A DNA stretch of 64,000 nt. Origin: Anthoceros angustus. Lineage: Eukaryota > Streptophyta > Anthocerotopsida > Anthocerotales > Anthocerotaceae. A program made the translations under genes and the position numbers. The notes under the pieces were generated by a model that saw only the letters and a list, made by a program, of their open reading frames with translations, searched no databases and was not told where the DNA came from. Positions 55,695 through 64,000 of this stretch are shown in pieces. The stretch covers positions 1 through 64,000 of the forward strand of contig VJWM01000221.1 in assembly GCA_010909165.1 (NCBI GenBank), given 5' to 3'. Numbering within the stretch: position 1 is the stretch's first letter; each line of letters begins with the position of its first letter.

Positions 55695-58600
55695 GTGCCC
55701 CTGCAAGCCATGGTTGGAATCGAGTCAGGCATTGGGCAACAGGAGCCTCTGTGGAGGCCGTGCTCGTCGACCCAACAAGGCGGTGTGTCAATCCGTATTG
55801 TGGGAAGAGTTCCCGCTCGCTTGACTTCAAGGAATCAAGCTTTCGCAAGCAAACAATTCCGCAGGTGCAGCACATTGGGAGAAAAGCCAGCTTGTCCAGG
55901 AGGATGTCTGGCTTGGGACACATCTTCTAGGGAGGGTCGTCGCCAGGAGATCCTGGGGCGACATTCTTCTCGGATTCGTACTCTGTGGTGGGTTGGCAGG
56001 GGAAATTGCAATGGCCTCCGTTGGCCTGCCTTCCACTGCCTACAGTCCCAGCAGCTCCTCTTCCTGAACAGCTTTGGCAAACCGGTTTGGGTGGAGGCCC
56101 GGCTTGCTGCTCTGCATATGGAAATGGGCCGTGGTGCATCCGACTGGAGGTTGACGGACGGTCGTGGTCCTAGCGGGCCTGCAGGATACGATCTGAGCGT
56201 GACGGCTGAAACCGTGGGCATGCTATGTCATCAGGGACATGTCAGTGAGGCTGTCGAAGCTGTGGGAGTTCTGGTGCAGGCAGGGTATGGTCCTCCCCCA
56301 TCACTCTTTTATGCTGTCCTGAAGAAATGTGCAGGGAAAAAAGATATTGTCCTGGGTCGTCGCGTTCATGCTTTCACAGTGAAGGAGGGGTACGAATCAG
56401 ATACATTCCTGGGCTTTCACATCCTGCGGATGTATGCTTCTCATGGCAGGTTGCAAGATGCTATGGATGTGTTTGAATTGGTTGCGAATCCAGATGCCTT
56501 TACGTGGTCTGCCATAATTGCTGCGCATGTTAATCACGGAGAAGACAAGCAGGCCATACACCTGTATCAGCGGCTGCGCAGGTCAAGTGTGAAGCCAGAT
56601 GGGCATGTCTTTGTGGCAGCACTTCAGGCTTGTGCAAGGGGGTTGGACTTAAAGGCAGGGCAGCAGGTGCATGCTGATTTGTTGGCCAGTGGGGTTGAGC
56701 CTGATTTGTTTGTCAGTAATTGCTTGGTGAGCATGTACGCAAAGTGTGGCAGCTTAGAAGAAGGTCGGAGAGTGTTTGATGGACTTGGTCGAAAGGATGT
56801 GGTGACATGGAATGCCATCATTGCAGGATATTCCCAGCAGGGAATGGGTCAGGAAGCCCTTCGTCTCTATACCGTTATGCAAGGAACAGGCATGGCTGTA
56901 CCCAATTCCGTGACATTTGTGTGTCTCCTGCAGGCATGTGCAAGCGTGGGCACGCCAGCTTTGGAGAAGGGAAAGCAGCTTCATGCACAAGTACGAAACT
57001 TGGGACTTCAGGCTGACGTGTTTGTAGCCAACAGTTTGGTAAGCATGTATGCAAAGTGTGGCAGCCTACAAGACGCTCAGCGAGTGTTTGGCAGTCTTGC
57101 TGAGAAAGATGTGGTAACGTGGACTGCTCTCATTTCAGGGTATTCCCAGCGTGGCATGGGGCAAGAAGCCCTTCGTCTCTATTCTGTTATGCAAGAAGAA
57201 GGCATTGCTGTCCCCAATTCCGTGACATTTGTATGCCTGCTGCAGGCATGTGCAAGTGTGGGCACCCCAGCTTTGGAGATGGGGAAGCAGCTGCATGCGC
57301 AAATATCTGAAAGGGGACATCAAGCTGATGTGTTTGTAGCCAGCACGTTGGTGAACATGTATGCCAAATGTGGCAGCATGGAAGATGCTCAGCAAGTGTT
57401 TGACGGACTTGGTCAGAAAGAGGTGGTAACTTGGACTGCCCTAATTGCTGGATATGCCCAGCAGGGCATGGGGCAGGAAGCTCTTCGTCTCTACAGTGCA
57501 ATGCAAGGAGAAGGCGTCACTGTACCGAACACCGTGACATTTGTGTCCCTCCTGCACGCATGTGCAAGTGTGGGCAATCCAGCTTTGGAGATGGGGAAGC
57601 AGCTTCATACAAAAATTCGACAGCAAGGACATGAAGCTGATGGGTATGTAGCCAACAGTTTGGTGAACATGTACGCAAAGTGTGGCAGCTTGGGAGACGC
57701 GCAGCAAGTGTTTGACAGACTTTCTGAAAAGGATGTGGTAACTTGGACTTCTCTCATTTCAGGGTATTCCCAGCGTGGCATGGGACAGGAAGCCCTTCAT
57801 CTCTACTCTGTTATGCAAGAAGAAGGCATTGCTGTCCCCAATTCTGTGACGTTTGTATCCCTCTTGCAGGCATGTGCAAGTGTGGGCACCCCAGCTTTGG
57901 AGATGGGAAAGCAGCTTCACACCAAGATCAAAGAACGAGGAGATGAAGCTGATGTATTTGTAGGTAGCAGTTTAGTCAATATGTATGCAAAGTGTGGCAG
58001 CTTGAAAGCCGCTCAGAGTGTGTTTGATGGACTTGATCGAAAAGATGTGGTGTCATGGACTGCGCTTATTGCTGGATATTCCCAGCACAGCATGGGCCAA
58101 GAAGCTCTTCATCTCTTCAATGTTATGCAAGAAGAAGGCATAGCTGTACCTAATTCCGTTACATTTGTGTGCCTCCTGCAGGCATGTGCGACTGTGGGCA
58201 CCCGATCTCTGGCGATGGGGAAGCAGCTTCATATGCAGATCAGAGAACGAGGATATCAAGCTGATGTGGTTGTGGCCAACAGTTTGGTGAACATGTATGC
58301 AAAGTGTGGTAGCTTGGAGGATGCTCATGGAGTGTTTGCTGCACTTGCTGAAAAAGATGTGGTCACGTGGAATGCCATGATAGCAGGATATTCCCAGCAA
58401 GGCATGGGGCATGAAGCTCTTCTTCTCTACAGTGCTATGCATGAAGAAGGCACTGCTGTACCCAATTCCGTGACATTTGTGTGCCTCCTCCAGGCATGTG
58501 CAAGTGTGGGGACCCCGGCTTTGGAGACAGGGAAGGAGCTTCATGCCCAGATAAGAGCACAAGGACATGAACCTGATGCGTTGGTAGGCAACAGTTTGGT

Positions 58601-60203
58601 GAACATGTATGCAAAGTGTAGCAGCGTGGTTGATGCTCAAAATGTTTTCGATGGGCTTGTCCTAAAGGATGTGGCATCATGGAATGCGATGATAGCAGCA
58701 TATTACAAGCAGGGAATGGGGAAGGAGGCCCTTCGTCTCTACAGTCTCATGCAAGAAGAAGGCATCACTGTACCCGATGCAGTGACATTTGTCTGTCTCC
58801 TGCAGGCGTGCGCAACTGTGGGTCCCCCGGCTTTGGAGAAGGGGAAGCAGCTTTATGCAGAAATTAAAAAAGGAGGACATCAAGCTGATAGGTTTGTAGC
58901 GAACAGTTTGGTGAACATGTTTGCAAAGTGTGGCAGCTTAGGAGACGCTCAAAGGGTGTTCGATGGGCTTGCTGAAAAGGATGTTGTCACCTGGAACGCC
59001 ATGATAGCAGGATACTCACAGCAGGGCATGGGGCATGAGGCCCTTCTTGTGTACAGTGCCATGCAAGAAGAAGGTATCGCAGTACCTGATTCCCTGACAT
59101 CTGTGTTCCTCCTACAGGCGTGTGCAAGCATGGGCACTCTGGGCCTGGAGAAGGGGAAGCAGCTTCACATGCAGATTAGAGAACAAGGTCATCAGGCTCA
59201 TGTATTTGTAGCCAGCAGTTTGGTGAACATGTATGCAAAATGTGGCAGCTTGGAAGATGGCCAGAGCGTGTTTGATGGACTTGGCCAAAAAGATGTGGTG
59301 ACTTGGAACGCCATGATAGCAGGATATTCCCGGCAGGGTATGGGGCAGGAAGCTCTTCGTCTTTACAGTGCTATGCAAGAAGAAGGCATTACTGTGCCCA
59401 ATTCTGTGACATTTGTGTCCGTCCTGCAGGCTTGTGCGAATGTGGCAGCTTTGCTGCTGGGAAGGCAGCTACATGCACAGATTGAACAGCAAGGGCTTCA
59501 AGGTGATCTCCTTGTAGGCATCAGCTTGATCAACATGTACGGAAAGTCCGGGAGCATGGTTGATGCACAGGAGGTGTTTGATGCGTTGCCAGAAAGAGAT
59601 GTGGTCGCCTGGAATGCACTGATTGCAGGCTACACCTGCCAAGGAGACAGTGATGTGGTGTTGGGCTTGCTCAGGCGAATGCAAGTTCAGGATGGCATAC
59701 AGCCAGTGGGCATCACATTCCTCAGTGTACTGACAGTATGCAGTCATGCAGGTCTTGTGGATGAGGGACGAGAATACTTCAAGAGCATGAGCAAACACTA
59801 TGGCATCACTCCTGCCGCAGAGCACTACACATGCATGGTGGATCTCTTAGGCCGCGCCGGCTGTGTAAAAGAGGCATTAGCTCTAGCAATGACAATGCCT
59901 GTGCCACCTGGTGCTGCCGTTTGGCACACACTGCTGGGGGCCTGTCGGAAGTGGGGCAACTTGGAGGTGGGCCACCATGCATTCAAACAAGCATTGATGG
60001 TAGACGAAAACGATGCTGCAGCTTATCTCTTGATGTCGAACATATACACAGGAGCCGAGATGTGGGAGCAGGCACGTAAGCTGCAGGCGGGGAGAACTGG
60101 AATCAGGTCACTCAAGCAGCCGGGCCAGAGCTGGTGGACAGACATGTACGGACTGGTGCATAGCTTCTTGGTTGGTGCTGACTGGCATTCCCAGTGTCAG
60201 TAA
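55695..60203 (+). CDS. Large PLS-type pentatricopeptide repeat protein with E domain
   Basis: An intronless frame of 1502 codons. PPR proteins of this class bind organelle RNA base by base and usually specify editing or processing sites. Residues 1 to about 165 are non-repetitive, and the Met at 56118 is an alternative start. PPR repeats run from about residue 170 (LFYAVLKKCAGKKD) to about 1400. The centre is nine units of exactly 312 bases (104 residues) with cores such as VTFVCLLQACASVGTPALEM, NSLVNMYAKCGSLEDAQ and DVVTWNAMIAGYSQQGMGQE. The E region follows (EHYTCMVDLLGRAG, WHTLLGACRKWGN, AAAYLLMSNIY, LKQPGQSWW). The protein stops at GADWHSQCQ, where relatives go on to E+ and DYW deaminase domains, so it would need a partner for editing. 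Plastid or mitochondrial location is expected but the N-terminus does not show which. Confidence 0.92.
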   Translation: MPLQAMVGIESGIGQQEPLWRPCSSTQQGGVSIRIVGRVPARLTSRNQAFASKQFRRCSTLGEKPACPGGCLAWDTSSREGRRQEILGRHSSRIRTLWWVGRGNCNGLRWPAFHCLQSQQLLFLNSFGKPVWVEARLAALHMEMGRGASDWRLTDGRGPSGPAGYDLSVTAETVGMLCHQGHVSEAVEAVGVLVQAGYGPPPSLFYAVLKKCAGKKDIVLGRRVHAFTVKEGYESDTFLGFHILRMYASHGRLQDAMDVFELVANPDAFTWSAIIAAHVNHGEDKQAIHLYQRLRRSSVKPDGHVFVAALQACARGLDLKAGQQVHADLLASGVEPDLFVSNCLVSMYAKCGSLEEGRRVFDGLGRKDVVTWNAIIAGYSQQGMGQEALRLYTVMQGTGMAVPNSVTFVCLLQACASVGTPALEKGKQLHAQVRNLGLQADVFVANSLVSMYAKCGSLQDAQRVFGSLAEKDVVTWTALISGYSQRGMGQEALRLYSVMQEEGIAVPNSVTFVCLLQACASVGTPALEMGKQLHAQISERGHQADVFVASTLVNMYAKCGSMEDAQQVFDGLGQKEVVTWTALIAGYAQQGMGQEALRLYSAMQGEGVTVPNTVTFVSLLHACASVGNPALEMGKQLHTKIRQQGHEADGYVANSLVNMYAKCGSLGDAQQVFDRLSEKDVVTWTSLISGYSQRGMGQEALHLYSVMQEEGIAVPNSVTFVSLLQACASVGTPALEMGKQLHTKIKERGDEADVFVGSSLVNMYAKCGSLKAAQSVFDGLDRKDVVSWTALIAGYSQHSMGQEALHLFNVMQEEGIAVPNSVTFVCLLQACATVGTRSLAMGKQLHMQIRERGYQADVVVANSLVNMYAKCGSLEDAHGVFAALAEKDVVTWNAMIAGYSQQGMGHEALLLYSAMHEEGTAVPNSVTFVCLLQACASVGTPALETGKELHAQIRAQGHEPDALVGNSLVNMYAKCSSVVDAQNVFDGLVLKDVASWNAMIAAYYKQGMGKEALRLYSLMQEEGITVPDAVTFVCLLQACATVGPPALEKGKQLYAEIKKGGHQADRFVANSLVNMFAKCGSLGDAQRVFDGLAEKDVVTWNAMIAGYSQQGMGHEALLVYSAMQEEGIAVPDSLTSVFLLQACASMGTLGLEKGKQLHMQIREQGHQAHVFVASSLVNMYAKCGSLEDGQSVFDGLGQKDVVTWNAMIAGYSRQGMGQEALRLYSAMQEEGITVPNSVTFVSVLQACANVAALLLGRQLHAQIEQQGLQGDLLVGISLINMYGKSGSMVDAQEVFDALPERDVVAWNALIAGYTCQGDSDVVLGLLRRMQVQDGIQPVGITFLSVLTVCSHAGLVDEGREYFKSMSKHYGITPAAEHYTCMVDLLGRAGCVKEALALAMTMPVPPGAAVWHTLLGACRKWGNLEVGHHAFKQALMVDENDAAAYLLMSNIYTGAEMWEQARKLQAGRTGIRSLKQPGQSWWTDMYGLVHSFLVGADWHSQCQ

Positions 60204-60339
60204 GGCTGAAACAGGTTTAGGGAACAAGGCCGATCGAAGAAGAGAACCACAACCATCTGAGCAGAACACATTATCAGATGATCTTATCTGAACTGTTTAC
60301 AGGAAGGCAGCTGACATGTCCTTCATGAAAGCACAAATT

Positions 60340-60835
60340 CGTCACTTCTCAAGCAATGACTCTTGGCCCTCCTCTTTTCTCTTGTGACTGTTGGCCCCTC
60401 TTTGTTTGTTTTGTGACTCTTGGCCCTTCTCTTTTCCCTTGCGACTCTTGGCCCTTCCCTTTTCCCTTGCGACTCTTGGCCCTGTTCGTTTCTCTTATGA
60501 CTCTTACCCCTTCTCTTTGACCTTGTGACTCTTGGCCCTGCTCGTTTCTCTTGTGACTCTTGCCCTTCTCTTTTCTCTTGTGACTCTTGCCCTTCTCTTT
60601 TCTCTTGTGACTCTTGCCCTTCTCTTTTCTCTTGTGACTCTTGGCCCTTCTTTTTTTTTCTTGTGACTCTTGGCCCTTCTCTTTTCTCTTGCGACTCTTG
60701 GCCCTGATCTCTTGGCCCCTCTTTTTTTATTTGTGACTCTTGGCCCTTTTCTTTTCTCTTGCGACTCTTGGCTCTGATCCTTTCTCTTCTAACTCTTTGC
60801 CCTTCTCTCGTTTCTCTTGTGACTCTTGGCCCTCA
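60340..60835. repeat. Minisatellite, GTGACTCTTGGCCCTTCTCT unit
   Basis: About 20 imperfect copies of a 24-28-bp unit, pyrimidine-rich on the plus strand. The plus-strand frame at 60525 (repeats of FSCDS) is a by-product. Confidence 0.9.
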
Positions 60836-61046
60836 ATGCTGATCTTCATCCAACAATCTTAAGCTAGGAGTCAACTTGGACTCTCAACTCTTTCATGAAG
60901 CCTCATCCTCGAATTAACTCTTGCCCTTCTCTCGTTTCTCTTGTGACTCTTGGCCCTCAATGCTGATCTTCATCCAACAATCTTAAGCTAGGAGTCAACT
61001 TGGACTCTCAACTCTTTCATGAAGCCTCATCCTCGAATTAACTCTT
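60791..61046. repeat. 127-bp tandem duplication
   Basis: The segment containing GCTGATCTTCATCCAACAAT to CTCATCCTCGAATTAACTC occurs twice, 127 bp apart, starting in the last minisatellite units. Confidence 0.85.
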
Positions 61047-61192
61047 TGCTAAATTTGTAAGAGCTAGATTTGCAATGTGGCATATTGGCACCTCAAATTG
61101 ACTAACATGGACTACTTAATGCGTATGTATCTTATAAGTTTCTTCCTTTCCATTTTGTGAGGCTTTGGTAATACCTGTAATCAAATAAAAAG

Positions 61193-61287
61193 GTAATCCT
61201 ACTTCACTTGTTTTTAGTGAGAAACTGATAATCTAATCCGTAACATGAGAAGTGAAGTAGGATTACATACTTCGCTTCTCACATTAC
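61193..61287. repeat. Nested inverted repeats
   Basis: The arms GTAATCCTACTTCACTT (61193-61209) and AAGTGAAGTAGGATTAC (61250-61266) are perfect 17-base inverted repeats. A second pair, 61240-61259 and 61268-61287, matches in 17 of 20 bases and shares an arm with the first. The structure resembles a small transposon remnant. Confidence 0.7.
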
Positions 61288-61423
61288 CGAATAGTTGATC
61301 CGTTATTTTTGGAGTATACTTCCTGAAATCATAAAATAATTTTGAGAGATGATTTGAACATTATTCTTGTATGAAATATGCTAAATACATTCTTAACCTG
61401 ACCCCGGACCTTAGGGATCACGG

Positions 61424-61870
61424 TGAAAAAGAGCGACTAAAAAGAGCGACTAAGCTTCTTAACTAAAGGTACTTCTTAACTAAAGTTTCCTACAAGAGCG
61501 ACTAAGCTTCTTAACTGAAGGTACTTCTTAACTAAAGTTACCTACAAGAGCGATTAAGCTTCTTAACTAAAGGTCTTTCTTAACTAAAGTTACCTATGCT
61601 CCTAGAACATCATATGCCCCCATTGTGAAAAAAGCGACTAAAAAGAGCGACTAAGCTTCTTAACTAAAGGTACTTCTTAACTAAAGTTTCCTACAAGAGC
61701 GACTAAGCTTCTTAACTGAAGGTACTTCTTAACTAAAGTTACCTACAAGAGCGATTAAGCTTCTTAACTAAAGGTCTTTCTTAACTAAAGTTACCTATGC
61801 TCCTAGAACATCATATGCCCCCATTGTGAAAAAGAGCGACTAAACTTCTTACCTAAAGTTACCTACTGCT
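61424..61870. repeat. Higher-order tandem repeat, about 201 bp made of 56-60-bp subunits
   Basis: Subunits read GAGCGACTAAGCTTCTTAAC, then TAAAGGTACTTCTTAACT, then AAAGTT(A/T)CCTACAA. Three subunits plus a TAGAACATCATATGCCCCCA tail form a block at 61444 that repeats at 61645. A shortened third block begins at 61833. Confidence 0.9.
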
Positions 61871-61904
61871 GCTAGAACATCATACGCAGGAAGAACAAAT
61901 GGCC

Positions 61905-62130
61905 TGCAAACTACGGAGGAAGAGGCTACGGAAGAAGAGGACAAAGTGTCACTTGCTGTCACCGCCTTGTGAAGATTGCCATCGAGAGGGCCCTTAGAAG
62001 GGCAAGGGAGACCACCGCCTTGTGAAGATTGCCATGTGAAGATTGCCATGGAGAGGGCCCTTAGAATAGAGATCACCGCCTTGTGAAGATTGCATCCATA
62101 GGGCCCTTAGAAGGGCAATGGAGACTTGCC
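61905..62130. repeat. About 60-bp tandem repeat, three to four copies
   Basis: The unit is CACCGCCTTGTGAAGATTGC followed by a GAGGGCCCTTAGAA half, beginning near 61960, 62013 and 62071, with irregular internal losses. Confidence 0.8.
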
Positions 62131-62868
62131 ATCTGACTGTTTTTGTGGACCATCTATTATGCACCTTGCAGAATTGCACATCGAGGAAGACCCTGAATCT
62201 CGAACCTCCTCACATAGTTTTTAGTAAAATGCAATATATTTTTTTACAAAATAATTAAACCAAAATATGATATGAAATTCCCAATTTGAACTCGATAACT
62301 TTGGAGTGAAAATGAAGTATGTGCTACACTGCCTAGTTGTTGTGAAGCTTATAAAATCTCAAATAGCAAAGGGAATCACAATCGTTTTTAGGTGACCTCG
62401 AAGATTGGAATCGACTACGGGACGTCGCAAGCACTCCACTCGATCCGTGGTAACAACTATAGTTGTCAACCTAGACCTATAGACCCAGGCATCCTGTTGG
62501 AGGAAAAGGAAAATTATCCAGGACGATGAACCAAGCCACGCACGATATTCCGCGCGGTTGCGTGGTTGGAAGGAAGAGCGTGCGCCGCATGGTAGCGTAA
62601 TAGGTACAGGCTCAGGCTGACATGCATCCTTAGGGTGGCGGGGTTTCCCATGGTTTTGGCTACAACCATTCGTGGTTCTTGCTCGACTGGCAGGAAGTAG
62701 GGCATGGAGTCCCTGTGCAGGCTCGGGGCCTGCTGTGTCGAAGGGAGTATTCTGACAGAGCTGGCTTTGTGGTTATGCTGATGTTTACGGATCATCGCTG
62801 CAGGCTATTGTGAAGAGTCATGGCTTGGGAATGAAGCACTCCTGGCTCCTGAAAACCGCGCTTCAAAT
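62131..62868. other. Upstream region of the dehydroquinase gene
   Basis: No gene is recognised. A plastid transit peptide would be expected just before 62869, but no convincing in-frame extension is visible. Confidence 0.45.
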
Positions 62869-63623
62869 ATGGCACAGGCAGGGTGTCTCTTGTGTGCACC
62901 GCTGATTGCCAAAACAGTGGATCTGATGCTTCAACAGATGCACCTAGCCAAGTCCAAAGGAGCTCAAGTGGTTGAATTCCGCTTGGACCATATAACAGAC
63001 TTCGATTCGACTCTGGATCTGCGCGCTCTCCTGAATGCAAAAACTCTACCAGCCATTATCACTTACAGGTAGGTGCGGGAACACCGGAAATCGAGGTGCA
63101 GCAAGTTCTCTGGATTTTGAATGTGGTGTTTCAGCGGTCTCTTCAGTGAAGCGAGGCAATGGCGGGTGCAGGCCGAAATGGGAAGGTGGGGAGTATGAAG
63201 GTGAAGAGGCCCCTCGTCAAGCTGCTTTGAGCTTGGCCATCGAGCTTGGAGCTGAATTTGTGGATGTCGAGCTTCAGGTGTTCCTCCCAGACCTTCTGTT
63301 GCTGGCAGAGTGCTTGGTTCTGCCTTCTTGGCTGAAGACCTCCACCCTTCTGTGGTGTTGAGATCCTCTGATCGGAAAAATCTAAAGGGGCACTTGTCAG
63401 TTACACTCAGGTGGCAGCAGAATTTATTGCCAAAACAGAAACGGACCTCCAAGACGAAGATTATCGTGTCAAACCACAACTGGAAGTCCACTCCATCATC
63501 ACAAGAGATTGAGATCTGGTTGCGAAGATACAGGGCACCGGAGCTGATATTGTGAAGTTTGCAACCACGGCAGCCAATATCACGGACGTGGCCAGAGTTT
63601 TGTTAGTTCTTTCCCGTTCTGCT
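62869..63623 (+). pseudogene. 3-dehydroquinate dehydratase domain (plant DHQ-SDH type), first three exons, frame-damaged
   Basis: In plants this type I dehydroquinase is fused to shikimate dehydrogenase and acts in the plastid shikimate pathway. Exon 1 (62869-63068) gives LLCAPLIAKTVDLMLQQM, KGAQVVEFRLDHI and AIITYR; exon 2 (63172-63277) gives KWEGGEYEGEEAPRQAA and AEFVDVELQ; exon 3 (63411-63623) gives VAAEFIAK, then TKIIVSNHNWKSTPSSQEIE with the catalytic His, then DLVAKIQGTGADIVKFATTA with the Schiff-base Lys. Exon 3 is 213 bases, a multiple of three, but its middle is in a +1 frame, so a stop appears in the main frame. Splice sites are good. Either two compensating sequence errors or a pseudogene. 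Later exons, including the dehydrogenase half, would lie beyond the window. No targeting peptide is seen. Confidence 0.75.
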
Positions 63624-64000
63624 GTAAGCTCCTCAACATTTGCTTCTCCTGCATGTGCCTTTTGTTGACAACAACGGATGGTTGCGCCTTACGGCTGCAC
63701 ATTCTTCCGTGAATTTGCTTGAGTCTCCTTGCAACTGCACAAATTGTTTGTAGGAACTGAAGTGCATTGACTAAGAGGAGGATGGATGGTGCACATTCAG
63801 GGTTCCACTTGCTTGAGTTGGTCTACTGTCAGCATCCACTTGATGGTGTAAACTGTGGAGTTTCATGACTGAAAGGATGTTGAATGTTGTCCTGGCTGCT
63901 TGTGGAAACGTCTTTCTTTCTCAACTTAGGATGAGGTAATGCCTTTATCTGGCATTCATCCTTGTTGGTTCGGTCACAAAAGGTTTTGCTCGGCAATTGA
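63624..64000. other. Intron or 3' flank of the dehydroquinase gene, to the window end
   Basis: The donor GTAAGC follows exon 3 directly. No further dehydroquinase or shikimate dehydrogenase exon is recognised before the window ends. Confidence 0.45.

Noticed and set aside
57135-59378. Series of minus-strand frames at regular spacing
   Set aside because: They are antisense shadows of the 312-bp PPR units; their regular spacing comes from the sense repeats.
60340-60835. Regular repeats considered as a CRISPR-like array
   Set aside because: There are no unique spacers; the repeats are contiguous and imperfect, as in a eukaryotic minisatellite, and the genome is clearly plant nuclear.

Overview
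This is nuclear DNA from a land plant, most likely a non-seed plant such as a fern, lycophyte or moss; I cannot place it more exactly. The evidence is split genes with GT-AG introns; plant families (a CYP85-clan-like P450, a neprosin/DUF239 protein, a plant-type TBC RabGAP, an ABC1 kinase, a PLS-type PPR protein, and the dehydroquinase half of the plant shikimate enzyme); and an LTR retrotransposon with a plant initiator-Met tRNA primer site. PLS-type PPR proteins with E domains are typical of plants that edit organelle RNA.

From about 0.8 to 41.5 kb the window is a decaying segmental array. One composite unit of roughly 10.7 kb occurs about three times (I, about 780-16750; II, about 16750-27440; III, about 27440-36520). 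Read left to right on the plus strand a unit holds: a ~255-bp-period tandem repeat and/or a GC-rich block (S), an LTR-like segment, a minus-strand remnant of a restriction-like endonuclease tail from a retroelement, ~2 kb of AT-rich repeat (R1), a block R2, then, all on the minus strand, a GTPase domain, a linker and a class-3 lipase, then the lipase promoter, then a minus-strand TBC RabGAP pseudogene. The minus-strand order lipase-linker-(hydrophobic segment)-GTPase suggests one large ancestral lipase-GTPase fusion gene. Nearly every copy is broken by small indels. In unit I, R1 is itself tandemly triplicated. The end of the array (36.5-41.5 kb) is a patchwork of lipase, linker, GTPase and TBC-flank pieces joined at 5-11 bp microhomologies.

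From 42 to 64 kb the DNA is ordinary and gene-bearing: an apparently complete eight-exon P450 (42.5-44.7 kb), a seven-exon neprosin-domain gene with one frame problem (47.9-50.0 kb), an ABC1/UbiB kinase (50.7 or 51.4-53.2 kb), a minus-strand PPR pseudogene between 57-bp direct repeats (53.5-55.2 kb), a large intronless PPR gene with nine internal 312-bp periods (55.7-60.2 kb), satellite-like DNA (60.3-62.1 kb), and the 5' exons of a dehydroquinate dehydratase gene, damaged in exon 3 and running off the window (62.9-64 kb). These genes show no functional clustering.

All calls come from reading the sequence by eye. Family names come from recognised motifs and no database search was run.
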